Shown here in pieces: positions 52,437 to 61,474 of a DNA stretch of 64,000 nt. Location: positions 5,766,001 to 5,830,000 of the forward strand of contig NZ_OZ245846.1 of the NCBI RefSeq assembly GCF_965228935.1, read 5' to 3'. How positions within the stretch are numbered: the first letter of the stretch is position 1; each line of letters starts with the position of its first letter. Source of the DNA: Ulvibacterium sp965228935. Its GTDB lineage: Bacteria > Bacteroidota > Bacteroidia > Flavobacteriales > Flavobacteriaceae. The position numbers and the translations under genes are program-made. The notes below the pieces were generated by a model. It saw only the letters and a list, made by a program, of their open reading frames with translations, did not search any database and had not been told where the DNA came from.

Positions 52437-53130
52437 ATTCAGAAGCTCTTACCTGCTTTACTTTTTCGTCCTTTACGATTATACCATCCTTTAAATGTAC
52501 GATCCGCTTACACATATGTGCGATATCCTCTTCATGCGTAACTACAAGAATGGTGTTACCTTGGTCGTTTATTTTCTGGATCAAATCCATAACCTCATAG
52601 GACGTAGTACTGTCCAATGCCCCTGTTGGTTCATCTGCCAAAAGTACTTTGGGTTCGGCTGCCATGGCCCGAGCAATGGCCACCCGTTGCTTTTGACCTC
52701 CCGAAAGCTCATTGGGCAAGTGCGTGGCCCATTCCGTCAACCCTACTTGACCCAAGTATTTCAATGCCTTTTCCTGCCTCTCCTTTCTACCCATTTTCTG
52801 GTAGTACAGCGGCAGGGCGACATTTTCCATGGCATTTTTGTAATTGATCAAATTGAAGGACTGAAACACAAAACCTAAAAACTTATTTCGATATTTGGCC
52901 GCTTTGGTCTCATTTAAGTCTTTTATGGGTACCCCGTCCAAGGTATATTCCCCGGAATTTGCCTCATCCAACATGCCCAAAATATTGAGGAGTGTAGATT
53001 TTCCCGATCCGGAAGAGCCCATGATCGCCACCAGTTCCCCTTCCTTTACCGAGAAATTAATCCCCTTTAGGACATGCAGGGAATTACTCCCCATTTTATA
53101 AGATTTATGAAGATCCTTGATTTCAATCAT
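52429..53130 (-). CDS. ABC transporter ATP-binding protein (MacB/LolD type)
   Basis: A 233-residue ATPase of the MacB/LolD class: Walker A GSSGSGKSTLLNILG, Q-loop FVFQSFNLI, signature ELSGGQKQRVAIARAM, Walker B VLLADEPTGALD and the switch His in ILVVTHEEDIA. It is the only ATPase gene in the locus. It lies between the two permease pairs, downstream of the first adaptor, and overlaps the copy C permease by 8 bases. Confidence 0.94.
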   Translation of the reverse strand: MIEIKDLHKSYKMGSNSLHVLKGINFSVKEGELVAIMGSSGSGKSTLLNILGMLDEANSGEYTLDGVPIKDLNETKAAKYRNKFLGFVFQSFNLINYKNAMENVALPLYYQKMGRKERQEKALKYLGQVGLTEWATHLPNELSGGQKQRVAIARAMAAEPKVLLADEPTGALDSTTSYEVMDLIQKINDQGNTILVVTHEEDIAHMCKRIVHLKDGIIVKDEKVKQVRASEYV

Positions 53131-53234
53131 GGTGGTTATATTAGTGAATTTTAAGTGGAAAGTGTCTCACCGATAATGAGACTGGCAAGTTGTTAAAATG
53201 TTACAAGATGGGTTCCAAATATTATGTTAAAAAA

Positions 53235-54347
53235 CTAGTTTACGCCCTCGTCCGGCTCCACTTTGTTCCAAACCTTGATCTTATCATTTTCAGCGATACC
53301 GGACTTGACCTCAACAAAGATTCCATCACTAATTCCGAGTTCAATATCCTTACGTTCAAATTTTTGGTCTCCATTTTCTATCTCAACGAAAGGCTTTTTG
53401 GTCTTATCGTCAAACTGTACCAAAGCTTCCTTAATGGCCAACACGCTATCTGCACGGCCTAAGATTATAGAAGCGTTGGCGCTCAATCCAGCCCTTATGA
53501 ATATGGTATCCTGTTTTTTCAACGTACCCTTGATCTCAAACTGAATAGCACCATTCTCCTCATTACCCTTTGGTGCGATGTAATCCAACACGGCATCAAA
53601 AACGGTATTTTCAATGGCCCCAACGGTAATTTCCAAAGGAAGGTCCTCTTTGATCTTACCGACTTCCGACTCATCCACCTTTCCCTCAAAAATCATTTTT
53701 TCCACATCCGCCACGGCGGCTATGGTGGTACCCTCATTAAAATTGTTACTCTCTATGACCTGGTTTCCCACTTCCACAGGAACCTCTAGGACCATACCAC
53801 TTACCGTAGATCGAATTTGGGTATTCGCCACATTGCCATACCCCCTTGAAGTACCGGTCTTAATGATATCGTAATCCTTATTGGCCGCAGCATAGGACTG
53901 TTTGGCCTGGTCGTGGGCAACCTCCGCCCGCTCCAGATCCACTTTGGAGATTACCCCCTTATCAAAAAGACTCTTTTGACGTGTAAGATTTCGAATTTGG
54001 TCATCCAAGGCAATTTTGGCCGCGTCAATTGCATTTCTTGCGTTGTTCAGGGCGTTTAAGTTAGGAACTACCTTAATGCGTGCCAAGAGATCTCCGGACT
54101 TCACATAATCTCCCCCTTCCACAAAAATCTCTTCGATAACCCCGGAAATATTCGGTTTTATCAATACTTCCTCCAAGGGAAGAATGCTTCCCGTTGCAAC
54201 GGCCTTCTTAATGATATTCTGTTTGGAAGGCTCCGCAGTTTCATAGACAATGGGATCCTCAGCGTTTTTTTGATATAAATAATACATGGATCCCCCAAAT
54301 GTGATGGCTATGAGCAATAAGATGATTATGGTAACCGATTTTTTCAT
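53235..54347 (-). CDS. Periplasmic adaptor (MacA/HlyD-type), first copy
   Basis: A 370-residue membrane fusion protein: anchor (TIIILLLIAITFGGSMYYLY), lipoyl half-motifs (SGVIEEIFVEGGDYVKSGD, VSGMVLEVPVEVGNQVIESN), a coiled-coil hairpin (DDQIRNLTRQKSLFDKGVI) and beta-barrel. It is a clear paralogue of the adaptor at 48.7-49.9 kb. A 104-base gap separates it from the ATPase gene. Confidence 0.9.
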   Translation of the reverse strand: MKKSVTIIILLLIAITFGGSMYYLYQKNAEDPIVYETAEPSKQNIIKKAVATGSILPLEEVLIKPNISGVIEEIFVEGGDYVKSGDLLARIKVVPNLNALNNARNAIDAAKIALDDQIRNLTRQKSLFDKGVISKVDLERAEVAHDQAKQSYAAANKDYDIIKTGTSRGYGNVANTQIRSTVSGMVLEVPVEVGNQVIESNNFNEGTTIAAVADVEKMIFEGKVDESEVGKIKEDLPLEITVGAIENTVFDAVLDYIAPKGNEENGAIQFEIKGTLKKQDTIFIRAGLSANASIILGRADSVLAIKEALVQFDDKTKKPFVEIENGDQKFERKDIELGISDGIFVEVKSGIAENDKIKVWNKVEPDEGVN

Positions 54348-54392
54348 TTCCTGTCTCGTTTTGGTTTTATGATTTGATTGATGTTTCTATTT

Positions 54393-55652
54393 TTATTCCG
54401 TTCTCAATGCGTCTATAGGTCTTACCTTAATGGCACTCTGGGCCGGGATAAAGCCAGCCAAGAGACCGGATATGATCAATATGACCATGGCGCCTACCAC
54501 CACGCCAAGGCTTACGCTGGGATTAAGGAACATATCTACGGGCCCATTGGCATCCAGCAGTGCATTGACCCCATAAATGAACAATGCCCCAAAGCTAATT
54601 CCCGCCATCCCGGAAATCAAGGTAAGAAAAATGGACTCCATCAATATTTGTTTTTTAATGGACCATGGATCCTCACCCAAGGCCCTGCGTATACCAATTT
54701 CCTTGGTCCGTTCCTTGACCACGATCAACATTATGTTACTTACTCCGATAATACCGGAGAGCAATACCAAGATTCCGACAAAATAAGCGATGAATCCCAT
54801 GGCCCCAAAAAGGCTCTCTACCCTATTGTATTGCTCATAGAGATCAAAATAGCCAATGGCCCTATCATCCTCCGGATGTACTTTACGCTTCTCCTTTACC
54901 GTGCTTATAATACTTTCCTTCAAATTGGAAATGGAGTGACCATCATGCGCGGTTATGGCCATCCACCCTACATCATTACCTCGGTTAAAGGCTTGTGAAA
55001 AAGTGGTAAAAGGGACAAATATCTCCTTTTGGCCTTCTTCGCCGTCTCCATCATTGCTATTTTTTTTGTAGGTACCCACTACCATAAAATTTACACCTTG
55101 GATTTTAATATAGGTTCCGAGCACCTCTTCATCCTTTTCGTACAAGTCATTCTTTACCCCATTTCCAATTATGGCTATTTTCCGTTTCTCCCGGATATCA
55201 TTCTGGTTTAGAAACCGACCTGATGTAACGGTCATGGGATCCTGATTTATAATTTCCGGATAGTCCCCATATACATTGTATGCTCCGGTCTTAAGTCCTC
55301 TTATCACATTACTCCCCCCCCTAAAACCGCTTAATCGATTCCTTGGCGAAATAAACCTGAGATGGGGGATATTGTCCTTGAGCGTTTGTACGTCCTCAAT
55401 CTTAAATTCGAAACTTCTCCCTTTTGGAAGACCTTGATACGATTTAGTGGTACTGCGGGTCCACATGAACATGGTATTTGTAGCGATATCCCCAAAATCC
55501 GCCTTTATTCCATTCTCTAGACCTTTGCCCGCCGCCAAAAGGATAATGAGGATCAAGATACCCCAGAATACACCAAAAGCGGTGAGTACGGTCCTGAACC
55601 AATTACTGGTGAGTACCTCCAAAATTTCTTTCCAACGATCCCTGTTAAACAT
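54393..55652 (-). CDS. MacB-type ABC transporter permease, copy B
   Basis: A 419-residue MacB-type permease (TM1 FRTVLTAFGVFWGILILIILLA, coupling segment VKERTKEIGIRRALGEDPWSIKKQI, C-terminal TM2-4). Downstream of copy A by 63 bases and upstream of the first adaptor. Pairs with copy A by position. Confidence 0.9.
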   Translation of the reverse strand: MFNRDRWKEILEVLTSNWFRTVLTAFGVFWGILILIILLAAGKGLENGIKADFGDIATNTMFMWTRSTTKSYQGLPKGRSFEFKIEDVQTLKDNIPHLRFISPRNRLSGFRGGSNVIRGLKTGAYNVYGDYPEIINQDPMTVTSGRFLNQNDIREKRKIAIIGNGVKNDLYEKDEEVLGTYIKIQGVNFMVVGTYKKNSNDGDGEEGQKEIFVPFTTFSQAFNRGNDVGWMAITAHDGHSISNLKESIISTVKEKRKVHPEDDRAIGYFDLYEQYNRVESLFGAMGFIAYFVGILVLLSGIIGVSNIMLIVVKERTKEIGIRRALGEDPWSIKKQILMESIFLTLISGMAGISFGALFIYGVNALLDANGPVDMFLNPSVSLGVVVGAMVILIISGLLAGFIPAQSAIKVRPIDALRTE

Positions 55653-55715
55653 GGTTCACTCTGTAAAATTCCAAAACTCAAATTCCAAAACCCAAGTTTT
55701 GCGCTTTATGGTAGT

Positions 55716-56960
55716 TTATTCGTCCTTCAAAGCCTCTACCACATGTACCTTTGCCGCGCGCCAAGCCGGAAAAAAACCTGCAAGGGTACCTGCAAAAATC
55801 AGTACAAAGACAGTGGCCAACGCCACATTAAAATTTACGGATGGGTTCATAATGTAATCTACTTCTATATGGGGGCCTACAAGTTCCAAGAGCCCCATGC
55901 TAAAAATTAGACCGGCAAAGCCGGAGATGGCCGTAACAAAAATGGATTCATGAAGAATCATACCCACTATGGACCAAGGTTTGGCTCCAAGGGCCTTTCG
56001 TATTCCTATTTCCCTTGTCCGCTCCTTGACCACGATAAGCATAATATTGCTTACCCCGACCACACCGGCAATAATGGTACAAACTCCAACAAACCAAAAA
56101 AAGAACTTGATATTCCCTGTAAGTCCGTAATAACGTTTTGCCTCCTCCAGGGCACTCCATACATGGATGGCGCTAGTATCGTCCGGAGCAACGGTATGTG
56201 CCTGTTGCAAGTAGGACTTCAAATCGTTTTTGAACTTCACGGCCCGGGCAGCGGCCTCGTCAAAGTTTTCCATGGGCGGGACGGTATAGGCCAAATTGCT
56301 TACCCTATCCGATCCATTAAAAACTCTTTGGGCGGTAGTAATTGGAATATAGATGACTTCTTCCTCGCGTTCTTCCTGCTCTCCAAAAAAACCGATAATC
56401 TTAAAGGGAATACCGGATATGTTCAAATACTCCCCTAAAGGGTTATCCACATTTTTGAAAACATCCTTCTTGATCTTATTGCCTAGAACGGCCACCTTTG
56501 CCGTACCTATTTCATCGCTGTAATTGACAAAGCGGCCCTCCGACATCTTGGCATTATCGATTTGTTGAAACTGATAGGAGACTCCCTGGACACTATAGAC
56601 CAAGACTTCTTCCTTGTAGTTCACCGAGATATCCTGAACAAATATACGGGGCGATTTATACTCTATATCATCACTGAAAAGGGATACGCTATTCTCATAA
56701 TTCTCATTGCGAAATTGTATTCTCCTACCTGGGTTGAGTCCTTTGTATTCCTTGGCGGTAACCCCGGGCCATACCCAAACACTCGTAGCCGCATCCTGCT
56801 GAAATTCATGGGCAACACCATTTTGCATGCCTTGTCCAAACCCCAGTAAGATTACCAAGATAAATATGCCGGAAGCAACGGAAAGTCCAGTAAGGAACGT
56901 TCGCAATTTGTTTTTGCGAATGGTATCAAAAATTTCCTGCCATCTTTCGATATCAAACAT
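55716..56960 (-). CDS. MacB-type ABC transporter permease, copy A
   Basis: A 414-residue permease with the family layout (TM1 LRTFLTGLSVASGIFILVILLGFG; coupling segment VKERTREIGIRKALGAKPWSIVGMI; three C-terminal TM segments). Closest in pattern to copy C, while copy B is closer to copy D, which fits a duplicated pair. It is the first gene of the efflux operon. Confidence 0.9.
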   Translation of the reverse strand: MFDIERWQEIFDTIRKNKLRTFLTGLSVASGIFILVILLGFGQGMQNGVAHEFQQDAATSVWVWPGVTAKEYKGLNPGRRIQFRNENYENSVSLFSDDIEYKSPRIFVQDISVNYKEEVLVYSVQGVSYQFQQIDNAKMSEGRFVNYSDEIGTAKVAVLGNKIKKDVFKNVDNPLGEYLNISGIPFKIIGFFGEQEEREEEVIYIPITTAQRVFNGSDRVSNLAYTVPPMENFDEAAARAVKFKNDLKSYLQQAHTVAPDDTSAIHVWSALEEAKRYYGLTGNIKFFFWFVGVCTIIAGVVGVSNIMLIVVKERTREIGIRKALGAKPWSIVGMILHESIFVTAISGFAGLIFSMGLLELVGPHIEVDYIMNPSVNFNVALATVFVLIFAGTLAGFFPAWRAAKVHVVEALKDE

Positions 56961-57077
56961 TCGGTCGGTTTTTGATTGACGCGTGCAATCCGCAATACTG
57001 CACTTTAATAAGACTTCCGGAACATGCCTTTGTTACAGTTCGGTTCTTAAAAATATGTTAAAACTAGATAACGAGGC

Positions 57078-57299
57078 CTACCCCTTCATTTTCCTGTACA
57101 CAAAGTAAAATAGGACTCCTACAAGTACATAGGGTATGGCCATTAGATATACTATACCATTGTTTATCCCTTCGGCCGTACTTCTATTGCCTTCACTTTC
57201 CAGAACAGCCCTGCACATAGCGCATTGGGCCTCGGCGGACGACGAAAAAACAAGAAGGCACCCCAAAAACAAGATCAACCCCTTACGATTGTAAGTCAA
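57078..57299 (-). CDS. Small predicted membrane protein near oxidase genes
   Basis: Start is uncertain. TTG at 57299 gives a clean signal peptide, TYNRKGLILFLGCLLVFSSSAEA, cut before QCAMCRAVLESEGN, then a C-terminal membrane segment (GIVYLMAIPYVLVGVLFYFVY) and a basic tail; 73 residues. The longer frame from an ATG at 57389 adds 30 residues without a signal peptide and overlaps the DUF420 gene by 11 bases. The CAMC pair could bind metal or heme. It is the last gene of the assembly group, so a role in oxidase assembly is a guess from context. Confidence 0.65.
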   Translation of the reverse strand: MTYNRKGLILFLGCLLVFSSSAEAQCAMCRAVLESEGNRSTAEGINNGIVYLMAIPYVLVGVLFYFVYRKMKG

Positions 57300-57378
57300 C
57301 CTCGAAATATCACATACTTGTCCTTTCACTGTATCTACCGTGTAGAAGACAAAATTGACAAAGATCGACTTTTTCCTA

Positions 57379-57912
57379 TTAGTGTGCATAGTAAGGTGAA
57401 ATCATGATATAAACGACGACTCCGGTAACCGCTACATATAACCATATCGGAAAGGTAATCTTGGCCAATTTCCGATGTGCCTCGAATTTACCAAGGTATG
57501 CCCTGGCATAGGTCTTCAGTACCAACGGGATTATTAAAATGGACAATATAATATGTGTAATCAAAATAAAATAGTACACATACTTGATGTTTCCTTCTCC
57601 TCCGAAGGGTGTGGATTCCGAGGTCATATGATATGCGATGTACATCAACAAAAACATAACGGATAGCACAATGCAGACGTTCATTACATTTTGGTGCAAC
57701 TTTCGCTTTCCTTGCTTAATGGCCCACACCGCCAAAATCAGCAAAAGTGCCGTTACACCGTTAATAGTGGCATAGATGGGGGGCAAAAAGGTCAACGGCT
57801 CCACATTGGGCAATTTTACACGAAACAAAATAGCGACCACAACAGGTACCAAAATGGACACTGCTGTGATCACCCTATTAAATCTTTTCTCCCTAAGCTC
57901 CATGGTCTCCAT
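57379..57912 (-). CDS. DUF420 family membrane protein
   Basis: A 177-residue integral membrane protein with about five hydrophobic segments, matching DUF420, a family often beside cytochrome oxidase genes. Conserved His are visible in YIAYHMTSEST and the FILITHIILSIL segment, as in putative heme- or copper-linked membrane proteins. Its start directly follows the SCO gene stop (TAA at 57913), so the genes are coupled. Confidence 0.82.
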   Translation of the reverse strand: METMELREKRFNRVITAVSILVPVVVAILFRVKLPNVEPLTFLPPIYATINGVTALLLILAVWAIKQGKRKLHQNVMNVCIVLSVMFLLMYIAYHMTSESTPFGGEGNIKYVYYFILITHIILSILIIPLVLKTYARAYLGKFEAHRKLAKITFPIWLYVAVTGVVVYIMISPYYAH

Positions 57913-58623
57913 TTATTCTTCCTTCAACAATTCTTTAATATCCTCTTTTAGTATACTTATCTGTTCTTTTTCACCCGCACTGTTCTCTTCCTGTATCTCG
58001 GTTACGGTGCCCCTGTAATAGATTATCGGGTTGTTTGCGGCATCCCTTCGGGAGCGGAAATATCCATTTTTGTCAATGAGGGCAAACATACCAGAGTGTT
58101 CAAAACCGCCCGGGGCTTCCTCGTCTTCATTGGCCACCATATAGAATCCGTTTTGGGCCAAACTGTAAATCGAGTCCCTGTTACCGGTCAATAAATGCCA
58201 ATCGATGTCCGTAATGTTATTTTTCTCCGCGTATTCCTTTAAAATCCGAGGGGTGTCATAACGCGGATTGATGGTAAAGGAAACAACGCCAAAATCCTCG
58301 GAATCCTTAAACGTATTCTGGAGTTCCACCAAATTTTTGGTCATTATCGGACAGATGGTCGGGCAGGTGGTAAAAAAGAATTCAGCCACGTACACTTTGC
58401 CCAGATAATCCTTGTCCGTAATCAAAAGGCTGTCCTGATTGATGAAAGAAAACGAGGGCACCTTCCTTTTGTGGCCATTGACCTCAATAAAGGCCAATCT
58501 ACTCATTCTGTCGCTTTGAACGATTTCCCCACTCTGTACCCGATCCACTATCTTGGGGACAAAGATTATCCCAAAAATCAGGATTACAAAGGATACCCAG
58601 ATATAGGTGTACTTCTTACGCAT
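57913..58623 (-). CDS. SCO1/SenC-family copper chaperone
   Basis: A 236-residue, membrane-anchored thioredoxin-fold protein that helps load the Cu-A centre of cytochrome oxidase. The copper-binding Cys pair lies in FTTCPTICPIM and the conserved His in FEHSGMFALIDK. The N-terminal anchor is YIWVSFVILIFGIIFVP. Its start shares a base with the stop of the next upstream gene (58623), so it is coupled to the Cys-less paralogue. Confidence 0.93.
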   Translation of the reverse strand: MRKKYTYIWVSFVILIFGIIFVPKIVDRVQSGEIVQSDRMSRLAFIEVNGHKRKVPSFSFINQDSLLITDKDYLGKVYVAEFFFTTCPTICPIMTKNLVELQNTFKDSEDFGVVSFTINPRYDTPRILKEYAEKNNITDIDWHLLTGNRDSIYSLAQNGFYMVANEDEEAPGGFEHSGMFALIDKNGYFRSRRDAANNPIIYYRGTVTEIQEENSAGEKEQISILKEDIKELLKEE

Positions 58624-59255
58624 TATTTGTCCCTGTTGGAATTGTTTTTCTTTAGGGCCATACGATATTCAGCCAAGATTATTTTTACATCATCTTCCAT
58701 CTTGTTGTTCAAATCGGCCACTGAAGTGGCATCAAAACCATATTTTAGGCCCTCATCATCATCGTTTGTCCTACCCCGTAAATTGCCGTCCTTATCTATT
58801 ATAAAGACATAAGGGGTAGACAAATTTTCATCCAAGGACAAATTGGTCTGCAAGCCTTTGAAAAAATTCTGTATTTCATTCTCCTCAACATGGACAAAAT
58901 TCCATTTCCCTATATCCGACAAACCACCTAATTCCTTTTTTAACTCCGAAACCTTTTCTTCCGTACCCTTGGGCATGACCATTAGGAACTGGAAATCCTT
59001 AAACTCGTAAAATCGTTTGTATATTTTTTGATTGAGATTGAAGGCATTCCCTTTTTTGAGCTCAATATCCCTTCCCAAAAAACCTAAAATGGTAATCTTT
59101 CCTTTTAAGGAAACATCGTTATAGGCAGGTGGTAAATCGGATATGTTTTCGGTTAATGTGGGCAGTTTCCCAAAATTGGTTACGCCAGAGGCAAAAAACA
59201 GATATACTACTATAGGCAATACAAACAAAACGGTGAGTACAAATGTCTTTTTCAT
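58623..59255 (-). CDS. Thioredoxin-fold, SCO-like protein without the Cys pair
   Basis: A 210-residue exported protein with a signal anchor (FVLTVLFVLPIVVYLFFASG). The body reads like a SCO or thioredoxin fold: ITILGFLGRDIE, FQFLMVMPKGTE, NLSTPYVFIIDKDGNLRGR. There is no CxxxC motif and no Cys in the mature protein, so a redox or copper-binding role by cysteine is unlikely. It directly precedes the real SCO gene and may act as a partner or an inactive paralogue. A promoter must lie in the 70-base gap before it, since a terminator ends the upstream operon. Confidence 0.72.
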   Translation of the reverse strand: MKKTFVLTVLFVLPIVVYLFFASGVTNFGKLPTLTENISDLPPAYNDVSLKGKITILGFLGRDIELKKGNAFNLNQKIYKRFYEFKDFQFLMVMPKGTEEKVSELKKELGGLSDIGKWNFVHVEENEIQNFFKGLQTNLSLDENLSTPYVFIIDKDGNLRGRTNDDDEGLKYGFDATSVADLNNKMEDDVKIILAEYRMALKKNNSNRDK

Positions 59256-59283
59256 AGCTCCTCGGACGTATACAAAAATAAAA

Positions 59284-59307
59284 AAAGACGGTATGTAAAC
59301 CGTCTTT
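59284..59307 (-). terminator. Terminator after the oxidase subunit IV gene
   Basis: AAAGACGG and CCGTCTTT form an 8-bp stem around TATGTAAA; on the reverse strand it is followed by a run of T. It separates the oxidase subunit genes from the SCO group. Confidence 0.8.
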
Positions 59308-59326
59308 CAAAGTTGTTAATTCTACG

Positions 59327-59710
59327 TTAGAAATTCCATTTCACATAGCCATCCTTAAACACATTGTAAATGTAGTCCGCTTCAAATAAAAGAATAAAAA
59401 TCAAATAGGCCACCAAAAAAATAGGCGTCCAGACTATGGCCCTCCGCAATGCACTTTTCTCGTCACGAAGGTGCATGAAATCCCAAGCAATATAATAGGC
59501 CTTTACCAAGGTGAGGATAATGAATATCCAGTTCAGGAGCTTCATTCCCAGAAAGTAATTGTCCGTCAATGCCGCAGGTTTGGTAATCCCCAATCCCACT
59601 TCCACCGCCGTAACAACGGTTAAAAAGGCCAAAACACCCCATATTTTTTGGGTGTTGGATTTGAACTTTAGAAGTCCCCTAAAAATTTCAAGCTTATGTT
59701 CGTGTGCCAT
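59327..59710 (-). CDS. Cytochrome c oxidase subunit IV-type protein
   Basis: A 127-residue protein with three membrane segments (IWGVLAFLTVVTAVEVGLGI, WIFIILTLVKAYYIAWDFMHL, FLVAYLIFILLFEADYIY), matching the prokaryotic oxidase subunit IV family. The MHLRDEK loop is typical of this family. It is the last gene of the oxidase subunit group and is followed by a terminator. Subunits I and II are not in the window. Confidence 0.85.
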   Translation of the reverse strand: MAHEHKLEIFRGLLKFKSNTQKIWGVLAFLTVVTAVEVGLGITKPAALTDNYFLGMKLLNWIFIILTLVKAYYIAWDFMHLRDEKSALRRAIVWTPIFLVAYLIFILLFEADYIYNVFKDGYVKWNF

Positions 59711-59777
59711 GTTTTAATTTGTCTTGTTTTCGACATAGTAGAACTTCCCTTTGTATGTAGGGAAAATCCAAAGACGA

Positions 59778-60752
59778 TTATACCAAATAGAAAAAAGTAA
59801 ATACAAATACCCAGACCAAATCTACAAAGTGCCAATATAGACCCACTTTCTCTACCATTTCATAATGTCCACGTCGCTCATAGGTACCTAATATTACATT
59901 AAAGAATATGATAATATTGATCACTACCCCGGAGAAGACGTGGAAGCCATGGAAGCCGGTTATAAAGAAAAAGAAGTCCGCAAACAATCGGCTACCGTAT
60001 TCGTTGTGGATAAGATTTGCTCCTTCCACCACTTGGGTCGCATCATTAAGTTTCATTAATGATTGTTGCCTATCCAGCACTACCTTTTCACCTTCCTCGT
60101 TTATAGTCTCCGTTCTCACCAAAATATTGGGGCTGGCCTTAAACCCTTCGATAACCTCATTTACATTAAAACTGGGCATATAGCCTTCATTGTAGAACCA
60201 AACGCCATTTTCCCTTTCATGCTCTAGGCGCTCATCCGGGATGGTCTTGGCAAAATCCGCCAATGCCGCCCTTTCCCCGGTATCGGCGTTTACAAATTGC
60301 AAAATCCTTCCACCCTTGGTTTCGAGGGCACCAAAATCGCCTTTAATGAAAGTAGCCCACTCCCATGCCTGGGAGCCCACAAATATGGCACCTCCTATTA
60401 TGGTAAGGAACAAATACCAGATTACGGAATTTTGCTTCATTCGATGACCGGCATCAACGGCAAGTACCATAGTTACCGAGGACATAATCAATATAAAGGT
60501 CATAAAGGCCACGTAGTACATAGGATAGTTCCCATGGAAGAAGGGAACGTGTGTAAAAACCTCATCCGCAATAGGCCATGTTTCTATGAACTTAAATCTT
60601 GAAAACCCGTAAGAGGCCAAAAAACCTGAAAAGGTCAAGGCATCGGAAACGAGGAAGAACCACATCATCAATTTGCCATAACTGGCATTGAGGGGCCTGT
60701 TGCCCCCTCCCCAAACATTTTCTTCCGAAGCCGTAGTAACCGTAGAATCCAT
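59778..60752 (-). CDS. Cytochrome c oxidase subunit III with a long hydrophilic insertion
   Basis: A 324-residue heme-copper oxidase subunit III. The usual membrane segments are present (MMWFFLVSDALTFSGFLASYG near the start, and FFFFITGFHGFHVFSG then WHFVDLVWVFVFTFFYLV at the end, with the family motif HVFSG). Between them is a hydrophilic segment of about 100-120 residues (from about 115 to 230, including TKGGRILQFVNADTGE and EEGEKVVLDRQQSLM) absent from the second subunit III gene. 94 bases separate it from that gene. Confidence 0.9.
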   Translation of the reverse strand: MDSTVTTASEENVWGGGNRPLNASYGKLMMWFFLVSDALTFSGFLASYGFSRFKFIETWPIADEVFTHVPFFHGNYPMYYVAFMTFILIMSSVTMVLAVDAGHRMKQNSVIWYLFLTIIGGAIFVGSQAWEWATFIKGDFGALETKGGRILQFVNADTGERAALADFAKTIPDERLEHERENGVWFYNEGYMPSFNVNEVIEGFKASPNILVRTETINEEGEKVVLDRQQSLMKLNDATQVVEGANLIHNEYGSRLFADFFFFITGFHGFHVFSGVVINIIIFFNVILGTYERRGHYEMVEKVGLYWHFVDLVWVFVFTFFYLV

Positions 60753-60846
60753 AAAATCTTAAAGTCTGATTAGAATTGGCACAAATTTATAGTTTTCTTC
60801 TTTTAAACGAAAGCGGATTTCAACGAAAAGCCCGCATATTTTTTGA

Positions 60847-61431
60847 TTACTTTACAAAAGTCATGAACAATACCAGATATATCCATAACAAATCCAGAAA
60901 ATGCCAAAATGTAGCCCCCAAGGAAAGTCCCAAAAACTCATCGGCGGTATACCTTCCCTTAAATTGGTTGAACAAAACGACAAGTAAGGATATGATTCCG
61001 GCCATTACATGGACAACATGAACCGCGGCAATAAGAAAAATATAGGACATCTTAATGCTACTGGTAGGTCCGGTAAAATAATAGCCTTGGGCTATCATTT
61101 GGGAAAACCCGTTGAATTGCAATACGATAAAAAGAACGCCCAAACCCAAAGTGGCAACCAACCAAGAGGTACATTGTTTGGGGTTCCCCAATTTTATAGC
61201 CCTTTTTGCCAGGATGTAGGTAAGGCTGCTAATAATGAGTATCGCTGTGCTCAAATAGAAGGCGGGGGGGAGTTCCAAATCCTGCAACCAATCTTCCCGA
61301 CTACTGCTTACAATGTAGGCACTGGTCCATCCTGCAAAAGCCATCAACAGGCTCACAATACCGAACCAAAGCATCATTTTTTTGGCCCGTGCATTTTTCT
61401 CTTTCTGTGTAGACTCCGTTAAATCCATCAA
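60847..61431 (-). CDS. Cytochrome c oxidase subunit III, short paralogue
   Basis: A 194-residue subunit III-family protein with five membrane segments (FGIVSLLMAFAGWTSAYIV, FYLSTAILIISSLTYILA, and others), ending WHFLDLLWIYLVLFMTF with the H-x3-LLW motif shared with the longer copy. The conserved AAVHVVHVMAG segment matches HGxHVxxG. With the downstream 324-residue gene, two subunit III-type genes lie in a row, common in Bacteroidota oxidase loci. Confidence 0.9.
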   Translation of the reverse strand: MMDLTESTQKEKNARAKKMMLWFGIVSLLMAFAGWTSAYIVSSSREDWLQDLELPPAFYLSTAILIISSLTYILAKRAIKLGNPKQCTSWLVATLGLGVLFIVLQFNGFSQMIAQGYYFTGPTSSIKMSYIFLIAAVHVVHVMAGIISLLVVLFNQFKGRYTADEFLGLSLGATFWHFLDLLWIYLVLFMTFVK

Positions 61432-61474
61432 AGTTTATACTATCAATCTATTAGTTTGACGCTGGGAGGAAGCC

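Noticed and set aside
49943..56960. The four permeases as cell-division FtsX proteins
   Set aside because: The MacB-type periplasmic domain, two adaptors and a TolC in the same operon indicate efflux.
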